This document shows, one piece after another, positions 48,513-57,775 of a DNA stretch of 64,000 nt (position 1 is its first letter; each line of letters opens with the position of its first letter). The DNA comes from Deltaproteobacteria bacterium. GTDB taxonomy: Bacteria > Myxococcota_A > UBA9042. The notes below the pieces were generated by a model. The model did no database searches and was not told the origin of the DNA. It saw only the letters and a list, made by a program, of their open reading frames with translations. A program made the translations under genes and the position numbers. The DNA is taken from assembly GCA_016875335.1 (NCBI GenBank), contig VGRO01000001.1:79955-143954 (forward strand), in the 5' to 3' direction.

Positions 48513-49120
48513 GGAACTCCTGGCCGGCTCTTGCCGGATGCGCGATGCGGCGTTTTTGCCGCGTTTTGCGCGAAAACCGCCGACAAACCGGCGGCGAGTG
48601 ACAAAAAACCCGGCTGCGACGAGGCGTCTTGGGCCAGGCTGGTCCAGAAATAGGCCATTCTTGCCAGCCTGGCAAGTGGATTCTGGCGGTTTTCGCACGA
48701 TTGGCCGCTTTCTGCTGCGAAACTGGCTCGGGAAATGGCCTGGCGGACGCCGCCACTCGGCGTTTTTTGTCCAGAATGCGGTCAACTTGCCGGCTTTCGT
48801 GCTGCACAGCAAAGAGGACAAATTTGGTCCGATATTTGATCGTGCGCCGGCATCGCGCCCCGGAACACGAAAGTGACGCACGGCAGATTCGCCTTTACGG
48901 TCAACTCGTTGGCCGCCGAGCTTCGCAGTCGCGCGACCCCCTTGATCACGATGCCGTTGATTCGATTGAGCGATCGCGCGATCGAACTGCTTGAAACCGA
49001 TCGGCTTTTTCGATTGCGCCGCCTGCGCCCGTGCGGCCCACCTGAAGGCGGCACCGCAAAAAATTCGACAGGGGATCGCGCCGCCTGACACTGCGCCCGC
49101 CCACGCCGGGCGAGGTGTCC

Positions 49121-50074
49121 ATGCAAGTTGTCGCATTCTCTTCGTATGCATCCCCCGATCGGACGCGCTCGGCCGCCACCGCGCGCGCGCCCGAACCTGC
49201 CGATGCACCTGCGCGGCCGTTCCTGAAGTGGGTTGGCGGCAAAGGAAAACTGCTGGACCAGATCCTGGTCCACGCCCCGCGCGGTCGCTTGCGCTACGGC
49301 GAGGCGTTCACGGGCGGCGGCGCCGTCTACTTTGCGTTGCGCGGCGAGGGCCGCCTCGCGTCGGCGTTGCTGACAGACCTTTCCGGCGACGTGGTCAATG
49401 CCCACACGACCGTGCGTGACCGGCCGCGCGAACTGGTGGCGGCGCTGCAGGACCATGAGCGCGCGTACCTCGACGCCGACGACGCCGGCCGCGCCGACTA
49501 TTTCTACCGCGTGCGCGCGATGCGCCCGGACCTGCTCGCGCTGTCCCCAGTCGAGCGCGCCGCGCGCATGATCTTCCTGAACCGCACCTGCTTCAACGGC
49601 CTGTGGCGCGAGAACAGCCGCGGCGTTTTCAACTCGCCACATGGCCGCTATGCGCAGCCCCACATCGCCAACGAGGCGCGCATCCTCACAGCCAGCCGCG
49701 CGCTGCAGGGAACTGCCATCGCGCGGGCCGACTTCCGCAGGTGGCCTGAGCTCGTGCGCGCCCACGAGTTGGATTTCGTGTACCTCGACCCGCCCTACCA
49801 TCCGGTGAGCGTCACCAGTAGTTTCAACGCCTACGCTGGTGGCGCCTTTGCAGCCGCGGCCCAGCGCGAACTGGCCGAGGTCTGTGCCGAACTCGACCGC
49901 CTAGGCGTGCGTTGGATGCTGTCGAACAGCGACTGCGCATTGGTGCGCGAACTGTACGCCCGCTGGAACATCCACGCTGTTCGCGCGCCGCGTGCCGTCA
50001 ACTCGAAAGGCGATTCGCGCGGCAAGGTGGCCGAAGTGCTGGTGACCAATCGTCGATCTGGACTGGCGTGGTAG
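49121..50074 (+). CDS. DNA adenine N6-methyltransferase, D12 class (Dam-like)
   Basis: PFLKWVGGKGKLLDQIL, GEAFTGGGAVYFAL, LNRTCFNGLWRENSRGVFNSPHG, DFVYLDPPYHP; possible alternative start 49115. Confidence 0.93.
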   Translation: MQVVAFSSYASPDRTRSAATARAPEPADAPARPFLKWVGGKGKLLDQILVHAPRGRLRYGEAFTGGGAVYFALRGEGRLASALLTDLSGDVVNAHTTVRDRPRELVAALQDHERAYLDADDAGRADYFYRVRAMRPDLLALSPVERAARMIFLNRTCFNGLWRENSRGVFNSPHGRYAQPHIANEARILTASRALQGTAIARADFRRWPELVRAHELDFVYLDPPYHPVSVTSSFNAYAGGAFAAAAQRELAEVCAELDRLGVRWMLSNSDCALVRELYARWNIHAVRAPRAVNSKGDSRGKVAEVLVTNRRSGLAW

Positions 50075-50089
50075 ACCTCGGCCGGATCG

Positions 50090-51274
50090 TCACTCGCCCT
50101 GGGTCGCGGCCGTCGTACTGTCGTAGGTCTTCTCGACCAGAACCAGCGCATCGCGCAGCCGCGCCAGGCGGTCGGCGGGCACCAATTCGACCTCGGCCGC
50201 CAAGTCGGTCAGCTGCCGCTCGGCCTCGTCCAGGGCGTCAGCCATGTCCGCGATCCATTGGCGTTCGGAGGGGTGGCGGTATTCACCCGTCCAGCGCCCA
50301 CGAAACTCGGCGAAAAGCGCGTCTGCCCGATTCCATAGCGCTTCGGCGCGCGCCTGAGGGCTGAGTGCCCGCTGGGCTGCAAGGGTGCGCTCCGTCTCGC
50401 GCTGCCAGGCATCGAGCGCCGCAGTCGCTGCGCGCACGGCGGTGTCATGCTCAACCGGCAGGTTGGCGTGGGCGATGGTCAGCAGCCCCTCTAGCACCTC
50501 ATCCACCGCCGCCACGTAGCGCGTGCACAGCCCTAGCCGGCGCGTCGCCACTGGCTGGTCAGCCACTTCTCGGGTCCAAGCGTGTTGCAGCCCGTCCAAC
50601 ACGCTCGCCATGGTCGCGGACTGTTCTGCCCGGCCGCCCGATCGGCGCGCCAATTGGATTTCGTCCATCTCCGCACGGAAGAACTCGACGAATCCTTGGA
50701 CGGCGCCGATTTCCTCGGCCACCGACCGCAGGTGGATGCCGGCGCTGACCGGCCGCAGCGCGAGCGCCAACGCTTCCAAATCATTGGTCATTTCGCGCAG
50801 TCGTTGCACATCGCGATCGCGACGCGCCTGCCCCGCGAAATGCCGCACATAGCGGTGCAACACCAGCCGCGCCCGGCTGGTCAAGCGGCTCGCACGCCGG
50901 TCATTGGTTCCGGCTGCCGCCTGGATTTGTGCGACCGCACCACGTTCGTGCGTGTACTCGTCCAATCGGCGCTCGACGATGCCGAGCAGCGATTGCCAGC
51001 GCCCTTGACTCTGACCTGCATTCGCCTGGGCCAACGATTGGACTTGCCGCATCCCGGCGATGAGCCGATCCAACCCCGGCAGGTCGCGCGTCAACCGTAC
51101 ATGGCCGGCGTAGCGCAGCAAGTAGTCGTCGTGCAGCTGGTTGGCGGCGCGCGCCAACGCCGCGATCGAGTGCGCTTGCCCACTTCCGCGCGACGGCGCA
51201 AGCGATGGGCCTTGATCTTGGGCGGCGGGCAGGGCGATGACCGGCTCCGTGCGGTGCCTCCGCGCGCATAGCAT
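50090..51274 (-). CDS. Hypothetical alpha-helical protein
   Basis: 395 aa, Ala/Arg/Leu-rich helical composition, no recognised motif. Confidence 0.6.
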   Translation of the reverse strand: MLCARRHRTEPVIALPAAQDQGPSLAPSRGSGQAHSIAALARAANQLHDDYLLRYAGHVRLTRDLPGLDRLIAGMRQVQSLAQANAGQSQGRWQSLLGIVERRLDEYTHERGAVAQIQAAAGTNDRRASRLTSRARLVLHRYVRHFAGQARRDRDVQRLREMTNDLEALALALRPVSAGIHLRSVAEEIGAVQGFVEFFRAEMDEIQLARRSGGRAEQSATMASVLDGLQHAWTREVADQPVATRRLGLCTRYVAAVDEVLEGLLTIAHANLPVEHDTAVRAATAALDAWQRETERTLAAQRALSPQARAEALWNRADALFAEFRGRWTGEYRHPSERQWIADMADALDEAERQLTDLAAEVELVPADRLARLRDALVLVEKTYDSTTAATQGE

Positions 51275-51363
51275 GGCGCACGCGCCAGGGCTCCGCAAGG
51301 TTTGGCGCTTCGAACTGCGTTGGCGCGCCCGGACTCTGCACCGTTCGGGGTACAAAAACGTCA

Positions 51364-51396
51364 CAGAATCATGGATCTGAACAATGGGGGGGATCG
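51364..51396 (-). repeat. Intergenic repeat copy G1
   Basis: cagaatcatggatctgaacaatgggggggatcg, identical over this length to copy B. Confidence 0.93.
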
Positions 51397-51496
51397 TCCG
51401 GGCGACTTGGATTGCGAACGTGTCCGAGTCGGACGCCAGCGGAATTGCGGTCCGCGGAATTCACTGTCGCCAGAACATGGTTTTCTATTCGTTCTA

Positions 51497-51529
51497 AGAT
51501 GTTGAACAATGGGGAGAGGCGTTCAACCC
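51497..51529 (-). repeat. Intergenic repeat copy G2
   Basis: agatgttgaacaatggggagaggcgttcaaccc; minus strand GGGTTGAACGCCTCTCCCCATTGTTCAAC. Confidence 0.8.
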
Positions 51530-51630
51530 TGCGCGGTAGGATGTGTACGGCGGCCGTCCGACCCCTGTCCGAGCGATCCGGCTCAGGGCAGCCTGTGGCA
51601 TCCCGCCTGGCGGCATTGCCCATTAATATC

Positions 51631-51656
51631 AGCAGTATGAACAATGGGGGGGATCG
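51631..51656 (-). repeat. Intergenic repeat copy G3
   Basis: agcagtatgaacaatgggggggatcg. Confidence 0.88.
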
Positions 51657-51787
51657 CTCAAGGAGGCGGAAGCGCCAGTGTCCGACCCCGCAGGCACGGC
51701 TGGCGCGCCGAGTCTGCCCCTTTGCGCGGGATGCGCCTATACTGCGCGGCCCTGCGCGTTCGGCGCGCGCTTCGAAGCAGGCGACCC

Positions 51788-52945
51788 ATGGACCTCACGC
51801 TGCAAGATACCCACCAGATGATTCAGGAGACGGCCAAGGCCTTCGCAGACAAGGAGTTGCTGCCGGCAGCGCAAAAGATCGACAAGGAGGGAGTCTTTCC
51901 GTCCGAAAAGGTGGCCAAGATGGCGGCGCTCGGCCTGATGGGGATGGCCGTGCCCGAGCAGTACGACGGCGCCGGGCTCGACACGCTCGCCTATGCCCTC
52001 GCCATGGAGGAAATCAGCCGCGGCTGTGCATCATGCGGCGTCATCATGAGCGCGCACAACTCGCTGGTGTGCGACCCCATCAAGCTGTTTGGCAACGCCG
52101 ACCAGAGGCGTCGATTCCTGCCGCCGCTCGCCACCGGCCGCCGCATTGGTTGCTTCGCGCTGAGCGAGCCCGGATCGGGTTCGGACGCCGCCGGCATGCG
52201 CACCACGGCGATCCGCGACGGCGACCACTACGTCGTCAACGGCACCAAGAACTGGATTACCAATGGCCAGGAAGCGCAGACATGCGTGCTCATCGCCCAC
52301 ACCAACCCGGCCGAGCGCCACCGCGGCATCAGCGCCCTGGTCGTCGACCGGCTGGAGTCGCCGTACGGCATCGGCAAGGTCGAGGACAAGTTCGGCATCA
52401 AGGGTAGCTCGACCACCAGCTTGGTATTCGAGGACACGCGGGTGCCGGTCGCCAACCTGCTCGGTCAGGAGGGCGACGGTTTCAAAGTGGCGATGGTCAC
52501 CTTGGATGGGGGCCGCATTGGCATAGCTGCCCAGGCGCTTGGCATCGCGCGCGTCGCCTTCGAGGAGGCCCTTCGCTACAGCCGTGAGCGCTCGGCCTTC
52601 GGCAAAGTCATCGGCGACTTCGGCGCCATCCAGGAGATGTTGGCCGACATGGCGACCGACATCGAGGCGGCGCGCTTGCTCATCTGGCGGGCAGCGACGG
52701 CCAAGGATGCCGGGCAGAAGTACGGCAAGTTCTCGGCGATGGCCAAGCTCCATGCCAGCGAGACGGCGGCACGCGTCTGCCACAAGGCGCTGCAGATTCA
52801 CGGCGGCTACGGCTACGTCAAGGACTACAACGCCGAACGCCATGTGCGCGATGCACGCATCACCGAGATCTACGAGGGCACGAGCGAGATCCAGCGCTTG
52901 GTCATCGCCCGTGAAACCCTGAGCGAATACGCGGCGATGGCGTAG
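51788..52945 (+). CDS. Acyl-CoA dehydrogenase
   Basis: [78 protein letters not shown]. Confidence 0.95.
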   Translation: MDLTLQDTHQMIQETAKAFADKELLPAAQKIDKEGVFPSEKVAKMAALGLMGMAVPEQYDGAGLDTLAYALAMEEISRGCASCGVIMSAHNSLVCDPIKLFGNADQRRRFLPPLATGRRIGCFALSEPGSGSDAAGMRTTAIRDGDHYVVNGTKNWITNGQEAQTCVLIAHTNPAERHRGISALVVDRLESPYGIGKVEDKFGIKGSSTTSLVFEDTRVPVANLLGQEGDGFKVAMVTLDGGRIGIAAQALGIARVAFEEALRYSRERSAFGKVIGDFGAIQEMLADMATDIEAARLLIWRAATAKDAGQKYGKFSAMAKLHASETAARVCHKALQIHGGYGYVKDYNAERHVRDARITEIYEGTSEIQRLVIARETLSEYAAMA

Positions 52946-52959
52946 GCGGAGCCGACAGT

Positions 52960-54102
52960 ATGCAGTTCGAGCCCAACGACGCTGATCTTCGCATCACCGA
53001 ACTCGCCCGGTCCGCCGCGCGCGACCATCTGGCCCCACGTGCGATGCAGACCGATGCAGGCGTTTTTCCAGCTGAAAACATCGGCGCGCTCGGGTCAATT
53101 GGGCTGCTCGGCATCAAGATCGATCGCCACTACGGTGGGTTGGGTGGCAGCAACCTGGCATACGTGCTGGCGATTCGCGAACTTGCCGCGCAGTGCGCCT
53201 CGACGACCGTCGCAGTGGCCGTGACCAACATGGTCGCCGACATGATCGCCCGCTTCGGCACCGACGACCAGAAAGTTCGGCACCTTCGCAACCTGGTCAG
53301 CGGAGCGTACCAGGCCGGCAGCTTTGCGCTGTCGGAGCCCGGAGCAGGGTCCGACGCCGCAAGCCTGCAAACCCGCGCGGAACGGCGCGGCGACGACTGG
53401 GTGCTGAACGGCACCAAGCTGTGGATCACCTCCGGCGACGTCGCGGGCGTGACGCTGGTGATGGCCAAGACCGATCCCGGCAAGGGCGGGCGCGGCATCA
53501 CGGCGTTCCTGGTCGAACCGGGCACTGCGGGCTTCTCGGTCGGGCGCCATGAGGAGAAGCTCGGACTGCTCGGGAGTAGTACGGTTTCACTGGCTTTCGA
53601 GGACGTGGTGGTGCCGGACGCTGCGCGGATTGGTGCCGTGGGTCAAGGTTTCGAGATCGCCATGACGGCCCTGGACGGCGGTCGCTGCGGCATCGGCGCG
53701 CAGGCCAGCGGCATGGGCTACACCGCGCTGCGCGAGACCAGTCGCATTCTGTCCGCGCGGGCAGGCCAGGACAAGGCACTTGGCACCGATCAGAACGCGC
53801 AGTTCCGGTTGGCAGATATGGCCGTGCGCCTCGACGCGGCGTGGTTGCTGGTGCAGCGCGCCGCGTGGTTGCGCGACCAGGGCAGCAAGATGACCAAAGA
53901 GGCCGCGATGGCCAAGGTCGCCGCGAGCGAGGCCGCCAATTTTGCCTGCCAGACCGCGATGCAGTTGGCCGGGCCGGATGCGTTCGACGCCGGCAGCACG
54001 ATTGCGCGGGTGTGGCGCGACGTGCGCGTCAGCCGCATCTACGAAGGGACGAGCGAGATCCAGCGGTTGGTGATCGCGCGCAGCTTGGCCGCCGCCCTGT
54101 GA
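52960..54102 (+). CDS. Acyl-CoA dehydrogenase
   Basis: [57 protein letters not shown]. Confidence 0.95.
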   Translation: MQFEPNDADLRITELARSAARDHLAPRAMQTDAGVFPAENIGALGSIGLLGIKIDRHYGGLGGSNLAYVLAIRELAAQCASTTVAVAVTNMVADMIARFGTDDQKVRHLRNLVSGAYQAGSFALSEPGAGSDAASLQTRAERRGDDWVLNGTKLWITSGDVAGVTLVMAKTDPGKGGRGITAFLVEPGTAGFSVGRHEEKLGLLGSSTVSLAFEDVVVPDAARIGAVGQGFEIAMTALDGGRCGIGAQASGMGYTALRETSRILSARAGQDKALGTDQNAQFRLADMAVRLDAAWLLVQRAAWLRDQGSKMTKEAAMAKVAASEAANFACQTAMQLAGPDAFDAGSTIARVWRDVRVSRIYEGTSEIQRLVIARSLAAAL

Positions 54103-54121
54103 TTCCGAGCGAGGTGAACCG

Positions 54122-54574
54122 ATGAGCGACACGAACGCCGCCACCCACAACCTTTCGCGCCGCGGCCGCGTGCTGGTCGGCAAGGTCGGTTTGGACGGCC
54201 ACGACCGCGGCGCCAAGGTGGTGGCCCGGGCCTTGCGCGACGCGGGTCTCGAGGTCATCTACACCGGCCTGCACCAAACGCCCGACATGATCGTGCACGC
54301 GGCCATCCAAGAGGACGTGGACATTGTCGGGTTGTCGATCCTGTCGGGCGCGCACAACACGCTGGTGCCCAAGGTCATCGAGGGCCTGCGGGCGCGCGGT
54401 GCGGGCGACGTGGCGGTGTTCGTCGGCGGCATCATTCCCGACGGCGACCTGCCCGGGCTCAAGGCGGCAGGGGTGGCCGCGGTTTTCACTCCCGGCGCTT
54501 CGCTGGATGCCATCGTGGTGCAGGTCCGCAACTGGTTGGCCGAGCGTGGCATTGCGTTGGTCGATAGCCAGTAG
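54122..54574 (+). CDS. Stand-alone cobalamin-binding (methylmalonyl-CoA mutase small-subunit-like) protein
   Basis: [63 protein letters not shown]: DxHxxG B12 motif. Confidence 0.93.
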   Translation: MSDTNAATHNLSRRGRVLVGKVGLDGHDRGAKVVARALRDAGLEVIYTGLHQTPDMIVHAAIQEDVDIVGLSILSGAHNTLVPKVIEGLRARGAGDVAVFVGGIIPDGDLPGLKAAGVAAVFTPGASLDAIVVQVRNWLAERGIALVDSQ

Positions 54575-54588
54575 CGTGTGAGGTCGCC

Positions 54589-55707
54589 ATGCGTTTCGAT
54601 CCCACCGAAGATCAGCGCCTTGTCGTCGGGGGCGTTGCCAAGCTTGCGCGGTCCTTGCGCGCCTCAGCTGCTCGCCGCGACGCCGAGGGCGCGCCGGACC
54701 CAGCAGCCTTGGCCGCCATGCGCAGCCTGGGGGCCTTCGGCTTGCTCGTCCCCGAATCCGCCAACGGTCTGGCCGTCGATGCGGCAACGTGGGTGTTGGC
54801 GCTGCAAGAAATCGCCGCCGCCGACGCAGGCCTGGCCCTCGGTGTCGCCGAACACGGGCTTGCGGCGCGCCTGATTGCCGTGTGTGGCGATTTGCCACTG
54901 GCCAAGGCCGCAGCCGAGGGCCGCGCGCTCGGCTGCATCAGTCTTGCGGGGCCGCACAACCACTTGGACGACGATTCGCCGGGCCTTGCTGCAACGTTGA
55001 CGGACGGCGCATGGCAGTTGTCGGGCGCCACCGGCTGGGCTGCGCTGACCCTGCGCGCCGAGTTCGCCATCGTCCGCGCGAGACCTGCGGGAGCGCTTTT
55101 GCACGTCGCGCTGGCTGGGACAGGTGTCGTGCGCTCCAGGCTGGATCGCCAACTGGGCCTGCGCGCTTCAGCGGGTGGAGCGATGCAGTTCGACGGCGCA
55201 GCCGCCCGCTTGTTGCCCTGTAACGCCGACGCCGAGGTCGCGAACCTGCGGGCCTGGCTGGCCCTGTCCATCGCGGCCATTTCCGTTGGCGTCGCTCGAG
55301 CGGCTGCCGTGGCGGCAGGCCGCTACGCAGACGAACGCATCCAGTTTGGTGCGCCGATCTCGAGGCTACAGCCGGTGCAGTGGCACGTCGCCAACAGCGC
55401 GCTGGACATCGATTCCGCGGCGCTCTTGGTCGGCAGGGCGGCTGCGCTCGTCGATCGCGACGGCGCTGCCCCGCGACCCCTGACTCCGGCCACGACCGCG
55501 GCCATCTGGCAGGCCAAAGCCGCCGCGGGCACTGCCGCCGTGCAGGTGAGCGACCGCGCCATCCAGATCCACGGTGGCTATGGGTACACGCGCGATTTCC
55601 CAGTGGAGCGCGCGTACCGCGACGCGACGCTGCTGCAGGTATTGCACGGAACGCCGAGCGCCGTGAAGGTGCGCACAGCCCAGTGGTTGGCCAGCCAAGC
55701 GGCGTGA
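54589..55707 (+). CDS. Acyl-CoA dehydrogenase-like protein
   Basis: 'ISVGVARAAAVAAGRYADERIQFGAPISRLQPVQWHVAN...IQIHGGYGYTRDFPVERAYRDATLLQVLHGTPS'. Confidence 0.9.
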   Translation: MRFDPTEDQRLVVGGVAKLARSLRASAARRDAEGAPDPAALAAMRSLGAFGLLVPESANGLAVDAATWVLALQEIAAADAGLALGVAEHGLAARLIAVCGDLPLAKAAAEGRALGCISLAGPHNHLDDDSPGLAATLTDGAWQLSGATGWAALTLRAEFAIVRARPAGALLHVALAGTGVVRSRLDRQLGLRASAGGAMQFDGAAARLLPCNADAEVANLRAWLALSIAAISVGVARAAAVAAGRYADERIQFGAPISRLQPVQWHVANSALDIDSAALLVGRAAALVDRDGAAPRPLTPATTAAIWQAKAAAGTAAVQVSDRAIQIHGGYGYTRDFPVERAYRDATLLQVLHGTPSAVKVRTAQWLASQAA

Positions 55708-55711
55708 TCGG

Positions 55712-56227
55712 CTACATACAGTTGGCTGCGAGGCATTTGGCCAGATCTTCGACCTTGCCCTTGGTGCCGGGCGACGCGCTGCCGATGCAGCTTGCGCGGC
55801 ACGGTGTGTCCTTGCAGGCGACGTAGCACGTGACGACCTTGAGGCATTCCGGGTCCTGATTGCACGCAAAACCCTGCATGGGGCACTGCTGGACCGCGCA
55901 GGAGGTCAGGCACGCCGAATCGGTGGCGCCGCACACCGGCTTGGCGTCGGCAATGGCTTCCATTGCCGTTTCCGCCGCAACCTCAGCCGCCGCAGCCTCG
56001 TGGCCTTGCGCGTCCTCGGCGGCACCGGCGACGTCTTCGACGCTGCCTTGTGCGCTGTCCGCCGCGCGCGCAGCGCCCCCCCGGGTGCAGCGCCCCCCCA
56101 CGCACGCCCACCCGGGTGCGCACTGGTCAGTCGCCGAGCATGCATACGTGTAGCTCTGCACCGGCACGGATGAATTGCACGCCCATGTGGCTGCAACGGC
56201 GGCCAGCCACCTGCAACGGGTGCCCAT
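55712..56227 (-). CDS. Cys-rich putative lipoprotein
   Basis: MGTRCRWLAAVAATWACNSSVPVQSYTYACSATDQCAPGWACVGGRC. Confidence 0.7.
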   Translation of the reverse strand: MGTRCRWLAAVAATWACNSSVPVQSYTYACSATDQCAPGWACVGGRCTRGGAARAADSAQGSVEDVAGAAEDAQGHEAAAAEVAAETAMEAIADAKPVCGATDSACLTSCAVQQCPMQGFACNQDPECLKVVTCYVACKDTPCRASCIGSASPGTKGKVEDLAKCLAANCM

Positions 56228-57153
56228 CAGAACCACCCCGCCAATGCCAAGCCCTCGGGCCACGCCGCGACGTGCACGCGCGGTCTGGTTGCCTCGTCGC
56301 CCGACCCCATCCACCACAGCAGGCCCGCCAGCGCCAGCGCGCCGCCCGCCCCCGTTGCCGCTGCCGCCCACGTCTTGCGCCGGCCGATGGCGTCCGCGCG
56401 CTCGAAGGCCGAGCGCTGCGTGGTTCCGGTGACCCAGCCGTCGTCATTGCGCCGGTCGGTGTCGCCCTGCAACGCACCGTCGTCGGCCACCGCCAGGCCG
56501 AGCGCGATGCCGCCGCCGACGGCCACCGCGCCACCCATTGCCGCCAGCACCCACGGGCCACGCAGGGGCCGCGGTGTCGGTGCAACCACGGCCGGCGCGG
56601 CCACGGCAGGCGGTGCCGACTCTTGGGGCGCCGCCTCGCGCCCTGGCGTTGGCGCCTGTGGTTTTGGCGTGGGAGTGGGTGACGCGGACGCTGGCGAGGT
56701 CGGCGCTGGCGCTGCGGGTTGTGGGGGCGGGACTGCGGCGGGTGGCGCCGGCGCGACGTCCACCGGTCTTTGTGCGGCCACATGATCGCGCAACCGAGCG
56801 GCGCGCAGGCGGGCCTCTTCGCGCGCCCCGGCGTCGGTCTCGACGGCGGCGCACGCTTCGTAGCGTTGCAACGCCTCGCGGAAACGGCCTGCCCGGTCCC
56901 AGGCGCGGGCGGCGTTGAAAAGCAGCGCCGGACGCCTGGCCAGTTCGTAGGCGCGGTCATACAGTTGCGCCGCGAGTTCGAAATCGCCCGACTTGTAACG
57001 GCGGGCTGCTGTTTCGGCGATCGACTCAGCTTCCGCGGTGGCCGCCGCCGGCTTGGCCGCCTGTGCGGACGTGGGCGTCCATGCGGCGATTGCGCCCGCC
57101 AGGGTGACGGTGGCCAGCGTCCACCTTCCAGAATTGCGCGTGCGGTGTCGCAC
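56227..57153 (-). CDS. TPR-containing secreted protein with Pro-rich linker and TM hairpin
   Basis: 'AETAARRYKSGDFELAAQLYDRAYELARRPALLFNAARAWDRAGRFREALQRYEACAAV'; Pro/Ala linker; GTG start. Confidence 0.72.
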   Translation of the reverse strand: MRHRTRNSGRWTLATVTLAGAIAAWTPTSAQAAKPAAATAEAESIAETAARRYKSGDFELAAQLYDRAYELARRPALLFNAARAWDRAGRFREALQRYEACAAVETDAGAREEARLRAARLRDHVAAQRPVDVAPAPPAAVPPPQPAAPAPTSPASASPTPTPKPQAPTPGREAAPQESAPPAVAAPAVVAPTPRPLRGPWVLAAMGGAVAVGGGIALGLAVADDGALQGDTDRRNDDGWVTGTTQRSAFERADAIGRRKTWAAAATGAGGALALAGLLWWMGSGDEATRPRVHVAAWPEGLALAGWF

Positions 57154-57775
57154 ATCACCCCCCGTGCCTGCCCGCGAGCGATGGTAGGGCGCCGCTGCGC
57201 CGCTTGTCCAGCGCCGGTGGACCCTCGGCCCGCGCCATTGCGCTGCAATTGACGTTGCTGGCCGCGTCGCCGGGCCTGGTGGCCCCGACGGACAGTGCGA
57301 CCGACCTGGGCGTCTCTGCGGCTGCCGGCTGGGTGTCGGCGCACGAGGCCATGGCGACCGCGACAGCCACGCGCGCAGCCGTGAAAGAGAGCAACAAATC
57401 AGATGCATGACGAGGTTCGCCGCGGCGTCGCGGCTGCACGCTCCCGCACAGCGATGGAGCCGGGCGCGCCTCCCTGCGCAGGCCGAGGGCACCCCGGGGC
57501 AAAGCCCTGCTCGACGCTTGGGTTGATTGCCTCCAGCGGGACATCGCGTCGCCCGTGCGCCCCGGCACGCCCAGGTCGCGCCGCGCGGATTGCGGCTCGC
57601 TGTCATCGCTTGGCCACGACACGGGCGAATGGCGCTTGATCTCGATCCGGCCCCGGCGTAACGTCGCCGCCAGCCCGACGTCGGCGCCACCCTCGGGCGA
57701 GTCCTCGCGCTGGCGCGGCACGCGCGCCGCCCGCGTTTCCACCCGCGCCGATCCGGCCGCGCTGCCGGTGCCCAG

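Noticed and set aside
46938-48653. 571-aa + strand ORF
   Set aside because: Antisense to HAD and peroxiredoxin genes.
51497-51529. Integron attC-like site (GTTGAAC...GTTCAAC matches GTTRRRY/RYYYAAC)
   Set aside because: The boxes are in the wrong order for attC, most copies have GTTCAG instead of GTTCAAC, and no integrase is present.
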